64,000 nt of DNA from Staphylococcus epidermidis (GTDB lineage: Bacteria; Bacillota; Bacilli; Staphylococcales; Staphylococcaceae): NCBI RefSeq assembly GCF_006742205.1, contig NZ_AP019721.1:1302001-1366000 (forward strand), written 5' to 3'. This document shows, piece by piece, positions 48,437 through 59,615 of the stretch. The notes under the pieces were generated by a model. The model saw only the letters and a list, made by a program, of their open reading frames with translations. It was not told the origin of the DNA and searched no databases. Within the stretch, counting starts at the first letter, position 1. Every line of letters begins with the position of its first letter. The position numbers and the translations under genes were made by a program.

Positions 48437-51145
48437 ATGGGAATAGCAACATTTGCAGTTGTTGATTTAGAAACAACTGGAAATCAACTGGATTATGATG
48501 AAATCATTCAAATTGGTATTACGTTTGTGCGTCAGAATCAAGTAATTGATACATACCATTCAATGATACGTACCGATTTAGAAATTCCACCGTTTATCCA
48601 AGCCTTAACTTCTATAGAAGAAGAAATGTTAGTACAGGCACCTTATTTTAATGAGGTCGCAGATGACATTTATCAACTTATCAAAGACTGTGTTTTTGTT
48701 GCACATAATATCTCATTTGATCTTAATTTTATAAAAAAAGCTTTTGAAAAATGTAATATTCAATTTAAACCTAAAAGAGTAATGGATACTTTAGAATTGT
48801 TTAAAATCGCATTCCCTACAGACAAAAGCTACCAGTTAAGTGCATTGGCTGAATCTCATCATATACCATTAAATAATGCACATAGAGCAGATGAAGATGC
48901 AACAACAACTGCTAAATTGATGATTAAAGCTTTTGAGAAGTTCGAGCAATTGCATTTAGATACACAAAAACAACTGTACTATTTAAGTAAAAATCTCAAG
49001 TATGATCTTTATCATATTTTGTTTGAAATGGTTAGAAATTATCAAACTAAACCGCCTAACAACCAATTTGAACAATTTGAACAAATTATTTACCGTAAAC
49101 AAATTGATTTAAAAAAACCGGCTGTCAATTTTGATGGTACCTTAAAAGATTTATATAAAAATGTCACTCAATCATTAAATCTTACATATCGGCCACAACA
49201 GTTATACCTAGCCGAAATTATACTTGATCAGTTGATGCATAGTGATAAGGCAATGATTGAAGCTCCTTTGGGTAGTGGAAAGTCTCTTGCTTACCTGCTT
49301 GCAGCAACAATGTATAATATTGAGACCGGTCGTCATGTAATGATTTCAACAAATACAAAATTATTACAAAGTCAGCTATTAGAGAAAGACATACCATTAC
49401 TCAATGATGTTTTAGATTTTAAAATTAACGCGTCATTAATCAAAAGTAAAAATGATTATATATCTCTTGGTCTTATCAGCCAAATTCTTAAAGACGATAC
49501 AAATAATTATGAAGTAAGTATTCTTAAAATGCAGTTACTTATTTGGATAACTGAAACAAATACTGGGGACATACAGGAATTAAATCTTAAAGGTGGACAA
49601 AAAATGTATGTTGACCAAAAAATTGAAACATACGTTCCAGTTCGTCATGATATCCATTATTATAATTATATAAAAAGAAATGCTCAAAACATACAAATTG
49701 GTATCACTAATCATGCGCACTTAATTCATTCAGACAGTGAAAACACTATATATCAACTATTTGATGATTGCATCATCGATGAAGCACATAGATTGCCTGA
49801 CTATGCGCTAAATCAAGTTACTAATGATTTAAATTATTCAGATGTTAAATATCAATTAGGACTTATTGGCAAAAATGAAAATGAAAAACTACTTAAAGCA
49901 GTAGACAAACTTGAGCAACAACGTATTTTAGAGAAACTAGATATTGCACCTATAGACGTTTTTGGACTGAAAATAAATATCAATGAGTTACATGATTTAA
50001 ATGAGCAACTATTCACTACAATTTATAATATTATTCAAACATCAGACGTTTATGATGATGACATTCATAAGTATCATTACGTTTATGACTTTGAAACGGG
50101 TGAGATTTTAAAAGATTTACGTGCAATCATAGATAAATTAAATAAAACGATAGAAATTTTTAACGGAATGAATCACAAAACAATCAAGTCTGTACGGAAA
50201 CAATTATTATACTTACATGACAAATTTAAACTTATCGAACAAAGTATAAAAGATCATCATACAAGCTTTATTTCAATTAAAAATTTAGCACAAAAATCAA
50301 CAATCCGACTCTTAGTCAAGGATTATGATGTTAAAGATATCTTGACGAAACAAGTACTCGAAAAATTTAAGTCTCTTACATTTATATCTGGCACATTAAC
50401 TTTCAATCACTCATTTAAAGCATTTCAAAATTGGTTTAATGAAGATATAGACTTTAATACATTTGAAATTTCAACACCTTTAACATCATCCAACCATACA
50501 AATGTTTTTGTGCCCAATGATGTTGAAACGTACAATTATAAAAATTTAGACGATTATGTAGCTTCAATTGTAGACTATATTGTTGAATACATCACAGTGA
50601 CACAGTCGAAATGTCTTGTCTTATTTACAAGCTATAAAATGATGCATATGGTTCAAGATTTGTTAAATGAATTACCTGAGTTAGAAGATTATGTCATTTT
50701 AACCCAACAACAAAACCAAAATTATAAAATTGTTCAACAATTTAATAACTTTGATAAATCTATACTTCTTGGAACATCAACATTTTTTGAAGGTTTTGAT
50801 TTTCAAGCCAATGGCCTTAAATGTGTAATGATAGCTAAATTACCATTTATGAATAAACATAATATTAAATACTGGCTTATGGATTCTGAATTCACATCAA
50901 CTTTTAAAGATTATGTATTACCTGATGCTGTAACAAGGTTTAGACAAGGTCTTGGACGTCTTATTCGACACGAAGACGACAAAGGACTTATTGTGTCATT
51001 TGATGATCGACTAGTAAATAGCACATATAAAAGCTTTTTTGCTCAATCACTAGAACATTTTAAACAACGAAAAGGTAATATTAAACAGTTTAATAAATTA
51101 CTGAATCAAATACAGAGGTCTATCGATAATGAGAGTAAAAGCTAA
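48437..51145 (+). CDS. dinG: DinG-type protein with N-terminal exonuclease domain
   Basis: 902 residues. N-terminal DEDDh exonuclease (VVDLETTG residues about 9-16, [16 protein letters not shown]) fused to an XPD-like helicase module: Walker [19 protein letters not shown] in [11 protein letters not shown]-terminal TFFEGFDFQ and [12 protein letters not shown]. The cysteines that hold the Fe-S cluster in E. coli DinG are absent between motifs I and II. The S. aureus homologue is reported as a 3'-5' exonuclease without helicase activity. ATGAGGAG ahead of the start; last gene of the bshA operon. Confidence 0.92.
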
Positions 51146-51265
51146 CGTTTTAGAAATATATAATAAATAATATCGAATGATTCCAGTTACTCAACTTGTA
51201 GAAGTTAAAGACATATTTTGTTAAAATAAATAAGTATTTAAAAAGAAAAATATAGGAGTTTGGTT

Positions 51266-52558
51266 ATGAAAACTACGATTAAACAAGCGAAAAAACATCT
51301 TAACCAAGAAGTAACAATTGGTGCTTGGTTAACTAATAAACGTTCAAGTGGTAAAATAGCGTTTTTACAATTACGCGATGGTACAGGATTTATGCAAGGA
51401 GTAGTAGTAAAATCTGAAGTAGATGAAGAAACATTTCAACTAGCAAAAGATATAACTCAAGAATCATCTTTATACATCACAGGAACGATTACAGAAGATA
51501 ATCGTTCTGATTTAGGCTACGAAATGCAAGTTAAATCAATCGAAATTGTACATGAAGCACACGATTATCCTATTACACCAAAGAATCATGGAACAGAATT
51601 TTTAATGGATCATCGTCACTTATGGTTACGTTCAAAAAAACAACATGCTGTCATGAAAATAAGAAATGAAATTATCCGTGCAACATATGAGTTTTTCAAT
51701 GAAAATGGCTTCACTAAAATTGATCCACCTATTTTAACAGCAAGTGCACCAGAGGGAACAAGTGAGTTATTCCATACAAAATATTTCGATGAAGATGCAT
51801 TCTTATCACAAAGTGGGCAGTTGTATATGGAAGCAGCCGCAATGGCTCACGGACGTGTTTTTTCATTTGGCCCAACTTTTCGTGCAGAAAAATCTAAAAC
51901 ACGCCGTCATTTAATTGAATTCTGGATGATTGAACCAGAAATGGCCTTTACAAATCATGCAGAAAGCTTAGAAATACAAGAACAGTATGTGTCTCACATT
52001 GTTCAATCTGTTTTAAATCATTGCCAATTAGAACTCAAAGCTTTAGATAGAGATACAACTAAACTAGAAAAAGTTGCTACACCTTTCCCTAGAATTTCTT
52101 ATGATGATGCTATCGAATTCTTGAAAAAAGAGGGATTCGATGATATTGAATGGGGTGAAGACTTTGGTGCACCTCATGAAACAGCCATCGCTAATCACTA
52201 TGATTTACCAGTATTCATTACAAATTATCCAACTAAAATTAAACCATTCTATATGCAACCAAATCCAGACAATGAAGATACAGTATTATGTGCTGATTTA
52301 ATTGCGCCTGAAGGTTACGGTGAAATTATTGGTGGTTCCGAACGTATTAATGATTTAGAATTATTAGAACAACGCATTAATGAGCACGAATTGGATGAGG
52401 AAAGTTATAGCTATTATTTAGATTTACGTCGCTATGGTAGCGTACCACATAGTGGTTTTGGCTTAGGCTTAGAGCGAACAGTAGCTTGGATTTCTGGAGT
52501 TGAACATGTTCGTGAAACATCCCCATTCCCACGTTTACTTAATCGCTTATATCCATAA
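51266..52558 (+). CDS. asnS: Asparaginyl-tRNA synthetase
   Basis: Class IIb synthetase charging tRNA-Asn. 430 residues from ATG 51266, TAGGAG ahead. N-terminal OB-fold anticodon domain ([24 protein letters not shown]), catalytic motifs 1 ([10 protein letters not shown] region), 2 ([18 protein letters not shown]) and 3 ([12 protein letters not shown]). No T-box leader is visible in the 108 nt upstream. Confidence 0.96.
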   Translation: MKTTIKQAKKHLNQEVTIGAWLTNKRSSGKIAFLQLRDGTGFMQGVVVKSEVDEETFQLAKDITQESSLYITGTITEDNRSDLGYEMQVKSIEIVHEAHDYPITPKNHGTEFLMDHRHLWLRSKKQHAVMKIRNEIIRATYEFFNENGFTKIDPPILTASAPEGTSELFHTKYFDEDAFLSQSGQLYMEAAAMAHGRVFSFGPTFRAEKSKTRRHLIEFWMIEPEMAFTNHAESLEIQEQYVSHIVQSVLNHCQLELKALDRDTTKLEKVATPFPRISYDDAIEFLKKEGFDDIEWGEDFGAPHETAIANHYDLPVFITNYPTKIKPFYMQPNPDNEDTVLCADLIAPEGYGEIIGGSERINDLELLEQRINEHELDEESYSYYLDLRRYGSVPHSGFGLGLERTVAWISGVEHVRETSPFPRLLNRLYP

Positions 52559-52595
52559 TTGATTATTCATATTTATGTTCAAAATGCCATTTTGA

Positions 52596-52624
52596 AACGT
52601 CCAGTCACTTTAAGGCTGGACGTT
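52596..52624 (+). terminator. asnS terminator
   Basis: Nine-bp stem AACGTCCAG/CTGGACGTT (52596-52604 with 52616-52624), followed by CATTTTAAAT; weak T tract, read-through into dnaD is possible. Confidence 0.6.
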
Positions 52625-52650
52625 CATTTTAAATAGGAGGTAGTAATATT

Positions 52651-53337
52651 ATGGATCTAATTCAATTAAAAACAAGACCTGTTGTTATAAGACGAGAATT
52701 GTTTGATCATTATTCAGAGTTAGGTTTGGATGAACAAGATTTAGTTATTTTGATAAAACTTTTATATGCATCTGAAACTTCTAATAAGCAACCTTCTATT
52801 GAATTTCTTCAAAAAGGATCAACTATGGAACCTCGTCAAATTACTTCCGTAATACAAAACTTAATTCAAAGAGAATTATTAGAACTCAATGTTAGTAAAG
52901 ACGAAGAAGGTAAATTCACTGAATACATGAATTTGGATCCCTTCTATCACAAATTAAATCAATTATTAAAACATCAATACTTAAAACATGAGGAACAAGA
53001 TAAAAAAGAGCAGTTTAAGCAATTGTTTCAGATAGTTGAGCAATCGTTCGGCAGACCACTATCGCCGTATGAAATTGAAACATTAAATCAGTGGATTGAT
53101 GTCGATCACCATGACTTATCAGTTATACAAGCCGCTCTTGATGAGGCACTTAGCCAAAATAAACTTAGTTTTAAATATATTGATCGTATTTTATTAAATT
53201 GGAAAAAGAATAATGTGAAAACAGTTGACGATTCAAAGAAAATAAGAGAACAGTTTAACAAACCAAAAATGAAACATGTTGTTAAAAAGGTGCCTAAATT
53301 TGACTGGTTGAATGGAGAGAATCCTAATGATAAGTAA
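52651..53337 (+). CDS. dnaD: Primosomal protein DnaD
   Basis: Replication initiation/restart factor that works with DnaB and DnaI to load the helicase. 228 residues: N-terminal winged helix (about 1-110; FDHYSELGLDEQDLVILIKLL), C-terminal DnaB/DnaD domain with FGRPLSPYEIETLNQWID and the YIDRILLNWKKNNVKT motif. AGGAGGTAG ahead of ATG. Overlaps nth by 11 nt. Confidence 0.95.
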   Translation: MDLIQLKTRPVVIRRELFDHYSELGLDEQDLVILIKLLYASETSNKQPSIEFLQKGSTMEPRQITSVIQNLIQRELLELNVSKDEEGKFTEYMNLDPFYHKLNQLLKHQYLKHEEQDKKEQFKQLFQIVEQSFGRPLSPYEIETLNQWIDVDHHDLSVIQAALDEALSQNKLSFKYIDRILLNWKKNNVKTVDDSKKIREQFNKPKMKHVVKKVPKFDWLNGENPNDK

Positions 53338-53986
53338 GAAAAAAGCATTACAAATGATTGACGTTATAGCAGATATGTTTCCTAATGCAGAATGCGAATT
53401 AAACCATAGAAATGCATTCGATCTTACAATAGCTGTATTATTATCAGCACAGTGTACTGATAATCTAGTCAATCGTGTCACTCAATCATTATTTAGAAAA
53501 TATCGAACACCTGAAGATTATTTAAATGTGAGTGATGAAGAATTACAAAATGATATACGCTCTATTGGATTATATCGCAATAAAGCCAAAAATATAAAAA
53601 AATTATGCCACTCTTTAATTGAACAATTTAATGGTCAAATCCCACAAACACATAAAGAATTAGAGAGTCTAGCTGGAGTGGGGCGTAAAACAGCAAATGT
53701 TGTAATGAGTGTCGCATTTGGAGAACCTTCTTTAGCTGTCGATACTCATGTTGAGAGAGTTTCTAAACGTTTGGGAATTAATCGTTGGAAAGATAGTGTA
53801 AGACAAGTAGAAGATCGATTATGTGATATTATCCCAAGAGATAGATGGAATAAAAGCCATCATCAATTAATATTTTTTGGGAGATATCATTGTCTTGCTA
53901 GAAAACCTAAATGTGAGATATGTCCGCTGTTAAATGATTGTAGAGAAGGACAAAAACGACATAAAGCAAAGATAAAGGAGGCGTGA
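53327..53986 (+). CDS. nth: Endonuclease III
   Basis: Base-excision glycosylase/AP lyase for oxidised pyrimidines. 219 residues from ATG 53327 (MISKKKALQMIDVI), GGAGAG ahead. Helix-hairpin-helix LESLAGVGRKTANVV with catalytic Lys, VDTHVERVS with catalytic Asp, and the C-terminal [4Fe-4S] motif C-x6-C-x2-C-x5-C (CLARKPKCEICPLLNDC). Overlaps dnaD by 11 nt; the next gene starts 4 nt after its stop. Confidence 0.95.
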   Translation: MISKKKALQMIDVIADMFPNAECELNHRNAFDLTIAVLLSAQCTDNLVNRVTQSLFRKYRTPEDYLNVSDEELQNDIRSIGLYRNKAKNIKKLCHSLIEQFNGQIPQTHKELESLAGVGRKTANVVMSVAFGEPSLAVDTHVERVSKRLGINRWKDSVRQVEDRLCDIIPRDRWNKSHHQLIFFGRYHCLARKPKCEICPLLNDCREGQKRHKAKIKEA

Positions 53987-53990
53987 TGAT

Positions 53991-54323
53991 ATGATTGAAA
54001 AACAGGATTTCAATCATATAGAGGACCAACTTGATCAACTAGCAAGTAATAAACAACTCAAAACACCAGAAGCTAGGGAACTTTTAGATAGTTATTTCGA
54101 TTTAATTATTAATTATTTTAAACAAATAAATAACATAGATGAAATTCATTTTAATCAACTCGATACATATCCAGTAGTTCCAATGAATTTTGATGAACGC
54201 TATCATTATATGGTTGCACGTAAACACCATTTTATGGGCTATCGTCAAATGAAAACATTGAAATCAGAATTAATAAAAATGAATGCATCTTATCTAATTA
54301 GAAAGCAACGTCAACAAAAATAA
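53991..54323 (+). CDS. YpoC-family conserved protein
   Basis: 110 residues, function unknown. Conserved FDERYHYMVARKHHFMGYRQM centre split around the His-rich stretch (ERYHYMVARKHHFMG). Third gene in dnaD-nth-ypoC, the same order as in B. subtilis. GGAGGCG 11 nt before ATG. No membrane segment or known catalytic motif. Confidence 0.8.
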   Translation: MIEKQDFNHIEDQLDQLASNKQLKTPEARELLDSYFDLIINYFKQINNIDEIHFNQLDTYPVVPMNFDERYHYMVARKHHFMGYRQMKTLKSELIKMNASYLIRKQRQQK

Positions 54324-54464
54324 ATTATACTTAATTTTAATTATTCGATTTTATACCTATATCAACATTTACACTTCACATACAATGTAGTTAATCAAAT
54401 TAATTAATAACTAGAGAACTTAGATTATTATTGCACATGCTAAATTTACTTTTCTAAGACAGAA

Positions 54465-54505
54465 AAAGCTCCAATTTCATTTTCTTGAAATTGGAGCTTT
54501 AAGTT
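54465..54505. terminator. Bidirectional terminator ypoC / pbp2
   Basis: Perfect 15-bp stem 54465-54479 with 54486-54500, 6-nt loop, A run before and T-rich after; serves both converging operons. Confidence 0.88.
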
Positions 54506-54512
54506 TATTTAT

Positions 54513-56744
54513 TTATGAAACTTTATAATCGAATATAGAGTTTAAATTGAACAGACGTGTAAATGCATTGCCTGAGTTACCTTGACTGGTACCATTCGAA
54601 CTATTCGAGTTGTTTCCACTTGATGCTGAGTTAGAGCCACCATTTGATGAAGAAGATGTATCGCTACTTCCATGAACACTACGGTTAGTAGTATTATTAT
54701 CAGAATGACCTGATACAGATAGACTGTCCGGTGAACTTCCTTGTACATCATTAGGCTTTTTGAAATCTTCACCATCTTTAGATGAGATACTAGACATCAC
54801 ATCTTCATACAAGTATTGTGGATAATCTTGTTCTGAATGACCGATAAATGAATTTGTTCCATATTGTTTAACCTTATTGAAGCCCATCCATACCGACATA
54901 GTATATTCTGGACTGAAACCATTAATCCAAACATCTTTGGCAGCATTATCAGGTAAATTATACTTTTCGTATATTTCTTGTCCATACGTACCAGTACCAG
55001 TTTTCGCACCCATGTTTACGCCTGACACACCATGTCCATAAGCCGAACCATATGCTTTAAATGTACCTTTAAGAATTTCAGCTAACATATATGATGTATA
55101 GTCTTTCATAGCTTTGTGACTCGTATGTTCATACTCAATTGTATCTCCTTCATGAGTAACAACTTTTTGTATTGAATGCGCGTTATTATAAGTACCACCA
55201 TTTGCTATTGCTGCAAAAGCGGAAGCTAGTTGAGTAGGTGAGAATTCTGATGAAGATCCACCTAATACTTCAGAAGGTCCAATTTTGCCACTATAATCCA
55301 ATCCTAATTTAGATGCAAATTTCTGAGGTGCATCATTACCAGCTTGACTTTTAACTTGTTGCCAAGTTTTTAAAGCTGGAATATTGAAACTTTGACGCAA
55401 TGCATCATAGATAGAAACTGTTCCATGGCCTTTCGTATCATAGTTCTTGAATTGAGAACCATCTACCCAATATGATGATTCGTCTTGAATCGCATGATTT
55501 GTTGACCACTTCATATTTTCTATTGCAGGTCCATAAGCTAAGAAAGGTTTTAATGATGAACCAGTAGGGTGAGGGTCAGTAGCTTGGTTTCTTTCAACAA
55601 CATTTTTATAATTACGTCCACCTGAGATCGCAACTAATCCACCAGTTTTACTATCTAGAATTGTTGCACCAACTTGTTGGTCTTCATTCTTGTAGAAAGA
55701 ACCATTGTTAATTCGATCTTGTAACGTTTGTTGAACATCTTTATCCATATTAGTATAAATTTTTATACCACTTTGAAGAACTGAACCTAAATTTTTATCC
55801 TTAAAGTACTTGTTATTCATTAATTCAGATTGAACGAAATTAACGTAAGAATCATACTCAGGATTTTTTTCATTTCCAGTGACTTGACGTTCTTTTTTAG
55901 TACGTTCAACTAAGTTAGCTTTAAGATCAATCTTCTTCGCATCCGCATATTGTTTATCATTAATACGGTTATGTTTATGCATAAGATAAAGCACAGTATC
56001 TTTACGATTATTAGCTTCCTTAGGATTGTTGTAAATGTTGTAAAGGTTAGGAACTTGAGGTAAACCAGCTAGATAAGCTTCTTCAGCTAAATTTAAATCC
56101 TTCATATCTTTGTTGAAGTAATATTTAGCGGCGGCCTTAATTCCAGTAACGCCATCCGAATAATAAATCTTATTCATGTAAACTTGGAATATTTCATCTT
56201 TGCTGTACTCTTGTTCTAATCTATAAGAAAGATAAGCTTCTTGTGCTTTACGACCGATAGATTTTTGTTGTGTCAAGAATGAGTCTTTTACAACTTGTTG
56301 TGTAAGTGTAGACGCACCTTGCGAACCAAATCCACCTGTTAAGTTTTTACCAATGGCACCAAATAAACGTTTGTAATCTAATGCTCCATGTTGGTAGAAA
56401 CGGTTATCTTCAGTAGCTAAAACAGCGTTTTTCATGTCTTTAGGAACATCTTTGATATTCACATGTTCATGTCGCTGTCCGTTATCAAGTGTTTTTACAA
56501 GTTCTCCGTTTTTATCGTAAATCTTTGCTGGAATTGGATCATCTAATTTTGATTCGCTAAATGCTGGAGCTTTCCACGCATAATAAGCAAACAACAAGAT
56601 ACCGAGTAGCAATAGAACGAAAAAGGCAATAATCATAAAACCTATAATCTTAATAATCGTTCTCTTTACATTCCTATTCTTTTTTCCATTGGACTTCCCA
56701 TTGTTGTTCTTTTTAGGTTGGGAAGACCCTTTATTTTCCGTCAT
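54513..56744 (-). CDS. pbp2: Penicillin-binding protein 2, bifunctional class A
   Basis: Peptidoglycan glycosyltransferase and transpeptidase, 743 residues. Basic cytosolic N-terminus, one membrane helix (about 31-53), GT51 domain with [14 protein letters not shown] (catalytic Glu) and QGASTLTQQ, transpeptidase with SxxK in TGSSLKPFL, SxN in SFN and KTG in AKTGTGTYG. The last 80 residues are Ser/Asn/Gly-rich and probably disordered. Starts within the recU stop (ATGA overlap), the usual recU-ponA order. It is the only staphylococcal class A enzyme of this type; not the methicillin-resistance PBP2a. Confidence 0.95.
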   Translation of the reverse strand: MTENKGSSQPKKNNNGKSNGKKNRNVKRTIIKIIGFMIIAFFVLLLLGILLFAYYAWKAPAFSESKLDDPIPAKIYDKNGELVKTLDNGQRHEHVNIKDVPKDMKNAVLATEDNRFYQHGALDYKRLFGAIGKNLTGGFGSQGASTLTQQVVKDSFLTQQKSIGRKAQEAYLSYRLEQEYSKDEIFQVYMNKIYYSDGVTGIKAAAKYYFNKDMKDLNLAEEAYLAGLPQVPNLYNIYNNPKEANNRKDTVLYLMHKHNRINDKQYADAKKIDLKANLVERTKKERQVTGNEKNPEYDSYVNFVQSELMNNKYFKDKNLGSVLQSGIKIYTNMDKDVQQTLQDRINNGSFYKNEDQQVGATILDSKTGGLVAISGGRNYKNVVERNQATDPHPTGSSLKPFLAYGPAIENMKWSTNHAIQDESSYWVDGSQFKNYDTKGHGTVSIYDALRQSFNIPALKTWQQVKSQAGNDAPQKFASKLGLDYSGKIGPSEVLGGSSSEFSPTQLASAFAAIANGGTYNNAHSIQKVVTHEGDTIEYEHTSHKAMKDYTSYMLAEILKGTFKAYGSAYGHGVSGVNMGAKTGTGTYGQEIYEKYNLPDNAAKDVWINGFSPEYTMSVWMGFNKVKQYGTNSFIGHSEQDYPQYLYEDVMSSISSKDGEDFKKPNDVQGSSPDSLSVSGHSDNNTTNRSVHGSSDTSSSSNGGSNSASSGNNSNSSNGTSQGNSGNAFTRLFNLNSIFDYKVS

Positions 56745-57367
56745 ACGCGGTCCTCACTTTCATCTAATATCAACTTATCAACTGCCTTGAGGTAATTCAA
56801 TCTTGGTTGATATTGATAAGGAATATGGTAACCATTTTTCCGAATTTCTTCAACAGTTATCGACTTTTTAATATTATTAATGTATCTTTGCCAATATTTT
56901 TCAAATTTTGAATAGGGTAAAAGATACACTTCATCAAGTGATTTAAAACGTATCATTAAAAAGACAATTCCTTTTTGATGATATGTATTTTTCATATGTT
57001 CTACTTGATGTGCATGAATATTATTGAGTGGAAATGAAGTTTTGTTCTTAGTTTCTTTAGCTTCAAAATCAATGTAATATCCATTATAGACACCATTATA
57101 ATCAGTTGTTGAAGGAGTGCGAAAATAAGCCTCATTTATTACAGCCTTACTACGTTTCGGATAGTGAACATTAACTATTTGAACCGGAGTCGGCTTTTTA
57201 TGAATAACTGCTATGCCACTTTTAAGATAGAAAGTATTCGATTGTTCAATATCTTTCTCTAGTGTCATACCTCGTCCACCATATTCAATATTACTTGAAA
57301 ATGGCGAACTCTTACGTCCGTCCAAAGGCTTATTTTTAGAGTATGGTTTACCATTTGGATAATTCAT
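56741..57367 (-). CDS. recU: Holliday junction resolvase RecU
   Basis: Cleaves four-way DNA junctions and modulates RecA. 208 residues from ATG 57367 ([13 protein letters not shown]), GGTG 8 nt ahead; another ATG directly precedes it. Nuclease residues in [23 protein letters not shown] region: Asp in TTDYNG, Glu-x-Lys in FEAKET. The [13 protein letters not shown] stretch is also family-specific. Coupled to pbp2 by a 4-nt overlap. Confidence 0.95.
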   Translation of the reverse strand: MNYPNGKPYSKNKPLDGRKSSPFSSNIEYGGRGMTLEKDIEQSNTFYLKSGIAVIHKKPTPVQIVNVHYPKRSKAVINEAYFRTPSTTDYNGVYNGYYIDFEAKETKNKTSFPLNNIHAHQVEHMKNTYHQKGIVFLMIRFKSLDEVYLLPYSKFEKYWQRYINNIKKSITVEEIRKNGYHIPYQYQPRLNYLKAVDKLILDESEDRV

Positions 57368-57710
57368 CATAATTCACCACACAAGTTTGTTCCTATTTTA
57401 TACTAAATGATTATTTAAAATTATAAAATTAAAACAAACTATCGTATTTGAATGTATATGTCACAAAGAAAACATACATCAATCACTATTTTAACTTGCT
57501 TATGCCAATCTGTCACGATTTCTTTCATAAATGAAAGATAAATGTAATCTTCAAGTTAATAAAATTCCATAAATTTCATATTTTTTTATTTAGTATTACT
57601 AATAGAATTTAACAAACCAAAAATATCATTTTCTAATTTTTTACTCTATGTATATTTCCATGACTTTCGGATTTATAATATGTTAAATTAATTAAGTAGG
57701 AGGCATCTAA
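57368..57710. other. 343-nt divergent region recU / yppE
   Basis: AT-rich; must hold the recU-pbp2 and yppE promoters. A TATAAT lies at 57674-57679 on the plus strand with a poor -35. A small CTTTCAT-AA-ATGAAAG hairpin is near 57530. No ORF with a ribosome site. Confidence 0.6.
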
Positions 57711-58043
57711 ATGTATCAAATCATTAAACAATTGTTAGAGGATATTGATGAAATGAATTATAGGTATCAACATGTAAAAATTAATGGCGGTTCATTCGAT
57801 TTTTATAAAGATGTTGAACCCTATGTCAAAAATATTGATAATCATTTAGAGGCACTCAACTGTTACTCAAAAAGCATTACAGAAACACAATATATGAGCC
57901 AACAAAAGTTAGATATATTGATATTAAATATACAAAAGCTTTCTGTAGATTGTCATTTTCCTAGAACGAGCCGTAAATTATTTGTCGAAAAACTTAAAAG
58001 TGCCCAGTACGATTTAAAAAATATTTTATCGAATTATGTTTAG
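57711..58043 (+). CDS. YppE-like protein (DUF1798)
   Basis: 110-residue helical protein, function unknown. The DUF1798 pattern [19 protein letters not shown] and [16 protein letters not shown] are recognisable. Good AGGAGG 7 nt before ATG. Its final TAG adjoins the next gene. B. subtilis yppE lies in the same neighbourhood near recU-ponA. Confidence 0.8.
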   Translation: MYQIIKQLLEDIDEMNYRYQHVKINGGSFDFYKDVEPYVKNIDNHLEALNCYSKSITETQYMSQQKLDILILNIQKLSVDCHFPRTSRKLFVEKLKSAQYDLKNILSNYV

Positions 58044-58054
58044 TGAGGAAAAAA

Positions 58055-58621
58055 ATGGTTAAAACTGTTTATATTACTGGTTATAAATCTTTTGAACTGA
58101 ATATCTATAAAGACGATGCGCCAGAAGTATATTATTTAAAGCAATTTATAGCTCATAAATTAAAACATCTTTTAGATGAAGGTTTAGAGTGGGTATTGAT
58201 ACAAGGACAAATGGGTATAGAATTATGGTCTGCTGAAGTAGTGATTGAACTAAAAAAAGACTTCCCAGATATTAAACTAGGTATAATTACGCCATTTATA
58301 GGTCATACACAACGATGGAATGATAAGAATCAAGCTAAGTATACAAATATTATACAACAAGCCGATTTTACTGAAAGCATTCATCACACTGAGTATATGG
58401 GTGCCTATCAATTTAAACAAGCAGATCAATTCATGCTTGATCATACCGATTACACTATTTTAATTTATGATGATGAACAAGAGGCAAGCCCTAAATACTT
58501 TAAGGCTATGTTAGTTGAATTTATGGAAAAAACAAACTATACTTGTGATATTGTGACGTTTGATGAACTCACTGACTTCATCAACGACTTGCAGTGGTCT
58601 CAAGATCAAAGTTTCGAATGA
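58055..58621 (+). CDS. YpsA-family SLOG protein (DUF1273, UPF0398)
   Basis: 188 residues from ATG 58055 ([15 protein letters not shown]), GTGAGGA ahead; an upstream in-frame GTG overlaps this ribosome site. Rossmann-like SLOG fold, expected to bind a nucleotide-derived ligand: [26 protein letters not shown] and [13 protein letters not shown] motifs. In Firmicutes ypsA sits next to gpsB and has been linked to cell division and oxidative stress, as the adjacency here suggests. Confidence 0.88.
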   Translation: MVKTVYITGYKSFELNIYKDDAPEVYYLKQFIAHKLKHLLDEGLEWVLIQGQMGIELWSAEVVIELKKDFPDIKLGIITPFIGHTQRWNDKNQAKYTNIIQQADFTESIHHTEYMGAYQFKQADQFMLDHTDYTILIYDDEQEASPKYFKAMLVEFMEKTNYTCDIVTFDELTDFINDLQWSQDQSFE

Positions 58622-58634
58622 GGTGGAAAAAAAG

Positions 58635-58973
58635 ATGTCAGATGTTTCATTAAAATTATCAGCGAAAGATATTTATGAAAAAGATTTCGAAAAAACTATG
58701 GCAAGAGGCTATAGAAGAGAAGAAGTAGACGCTTTTTTAGATGATATCATTACAGATTATCAAAAAATGGCGGATATGAACAATGAAGTAGTAAAGCTTT
58801 CTGAAGAAAATCACAAATTAAAAAAAGAACTTGAGGAATTAAGATTACGTGTTGCTACATCAAGACCACAAGACAATAAAAACTTTTCTTCAAATAATTC
58901 AAGCAGTGCTTCAAATAATGTAGATATTTTAAAACGTATTTCAAACCTTGAAAAAGCAGTATTCGGCAAATAA
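58635..58973 (+). CDS. gpsB: Cell division protein GpsB
   Basis: DivIVA-related division factor, 112 residues from ATG 58635 ([18 protein letters not shown]), GAGGTGG ahead. N-terminal membrane-binding coiled coil with [20 protein letters not shown]; leucine-rich coiled coil to about residue 75; Ser/Asn linker; short C-terminal helix ([16 protein letters not shown]). Coordinates wall enzymes such as PBP2 (encoded 2 kb away) and FtsZ. 14 nt after ypsA. Confidence 0.94.
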   Translation: MSDVSLKLSAKDIYEKDFEKTMARGYRREEVDAFLDDIITDYQKMADMNNEVVKLSEENHKLKKELEELRLRVATSRPQDNKNFSSNNSSSASNNVDILKRISNLEKAVFGK

Positions 58974-59000
58974 AATTTTTACTTATTTCGTATAAATTTT

Positions 59001-59030
59001 ATGACTTTATACTTAAAATTATGTTATAAT
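59001..59030 (+). promoter_or_regulatory. rnpB promoter
   Basis: Extended -10 TGTTATAAT (-10 at 59025-59030) with a modest -35 ATGACT 18 nt upstream (59001-59006); predicted start about 59037 agrees with the RNA's 5' end. Confidence 0.65.
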
Positions 59031-59035
59031 CTCAA

Positions 59036-59441
59036 AAGTGATATTTCGGGTAATCGCTATAGCAATATAGAGGAAAGTCCATGCTCACACAATCTGAGAT
59101 GATTGTAGTGTTCGTGCTTGATGAAACAATAAATCAAGGCATTAATTTGACGGCAATGAAATAACCTAAGTCATTGGATATGGTTAGAATAGTTTGAAAG
59201 TGCCACAGTGACGTAGCTTTTATAGAAATATAAAAGGTGGAACGCGGTAAACCCCTCGAGTGAGCAATCCAAATTGGGTAGGAGCACTTGTTTAGCGGAA
59301 TTCAACGTATAGACGAGACGATTTTTACGCGAAAGTAAAAATATGTAGACAGATGGTTACCACCGACGTACCAGTGTAACTAGTACACATTATGAGTACA
59401 ACGGAACAGAACATGGCTTACAGAAATATCATCACTAGTTT
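59036..59441 (+). ncRNA. rnpB: RNase P RNA, Bacillus type (type B)
   Basis: Catalytic RNA of RNase P, about 400 nt. Conserved blocks are recognisable: GGGTAATCGCTAT near the 5' end, GAGGAAAGTCCATGCTC (P4 5' strand, CR-I), AGTGCCACAGTGACG, GGTGGAACGCGGTAAACCCC, GAGCAATCC, CGTATAGACGAGACGA, and CAGAACATGGCTTACAGAAA (CR-V, P4 3' strand) near the 3' end. Lies between gpsB and the THUMP methyltransferase as in other staphylococci and Bacillus. Exact ends are estimated. Confidence 0.95.
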
Positions 59442-59470
59442 AGCTCTCCCAATTATGGAGAGCTTTTTTA
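59442..59470 (+). terminator. rnpB terminator
   Basis: AGCTCTCC (59442-59449) with GGAGAGCT (59457-59464) and T run after. Confidence 0.92.
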
Positions 59471-59615
59471 ATTGAAATCATAATTGATTTAGAATAATTT
59501 ATTACAATATACACTTTACATTTATGGTTTTCCGCTTCAAAATCAAATTAATTAATACTTATAAATATTAAAATTATACATATATTGATTCAATAAATTA
59601 AAAGGAGACTCGGTC

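Noticed and set aside
51146-51265. T-box leader before asnS
   Set aside because: No T-box sequence, no specifier stem and no terminator; the leader is too short.
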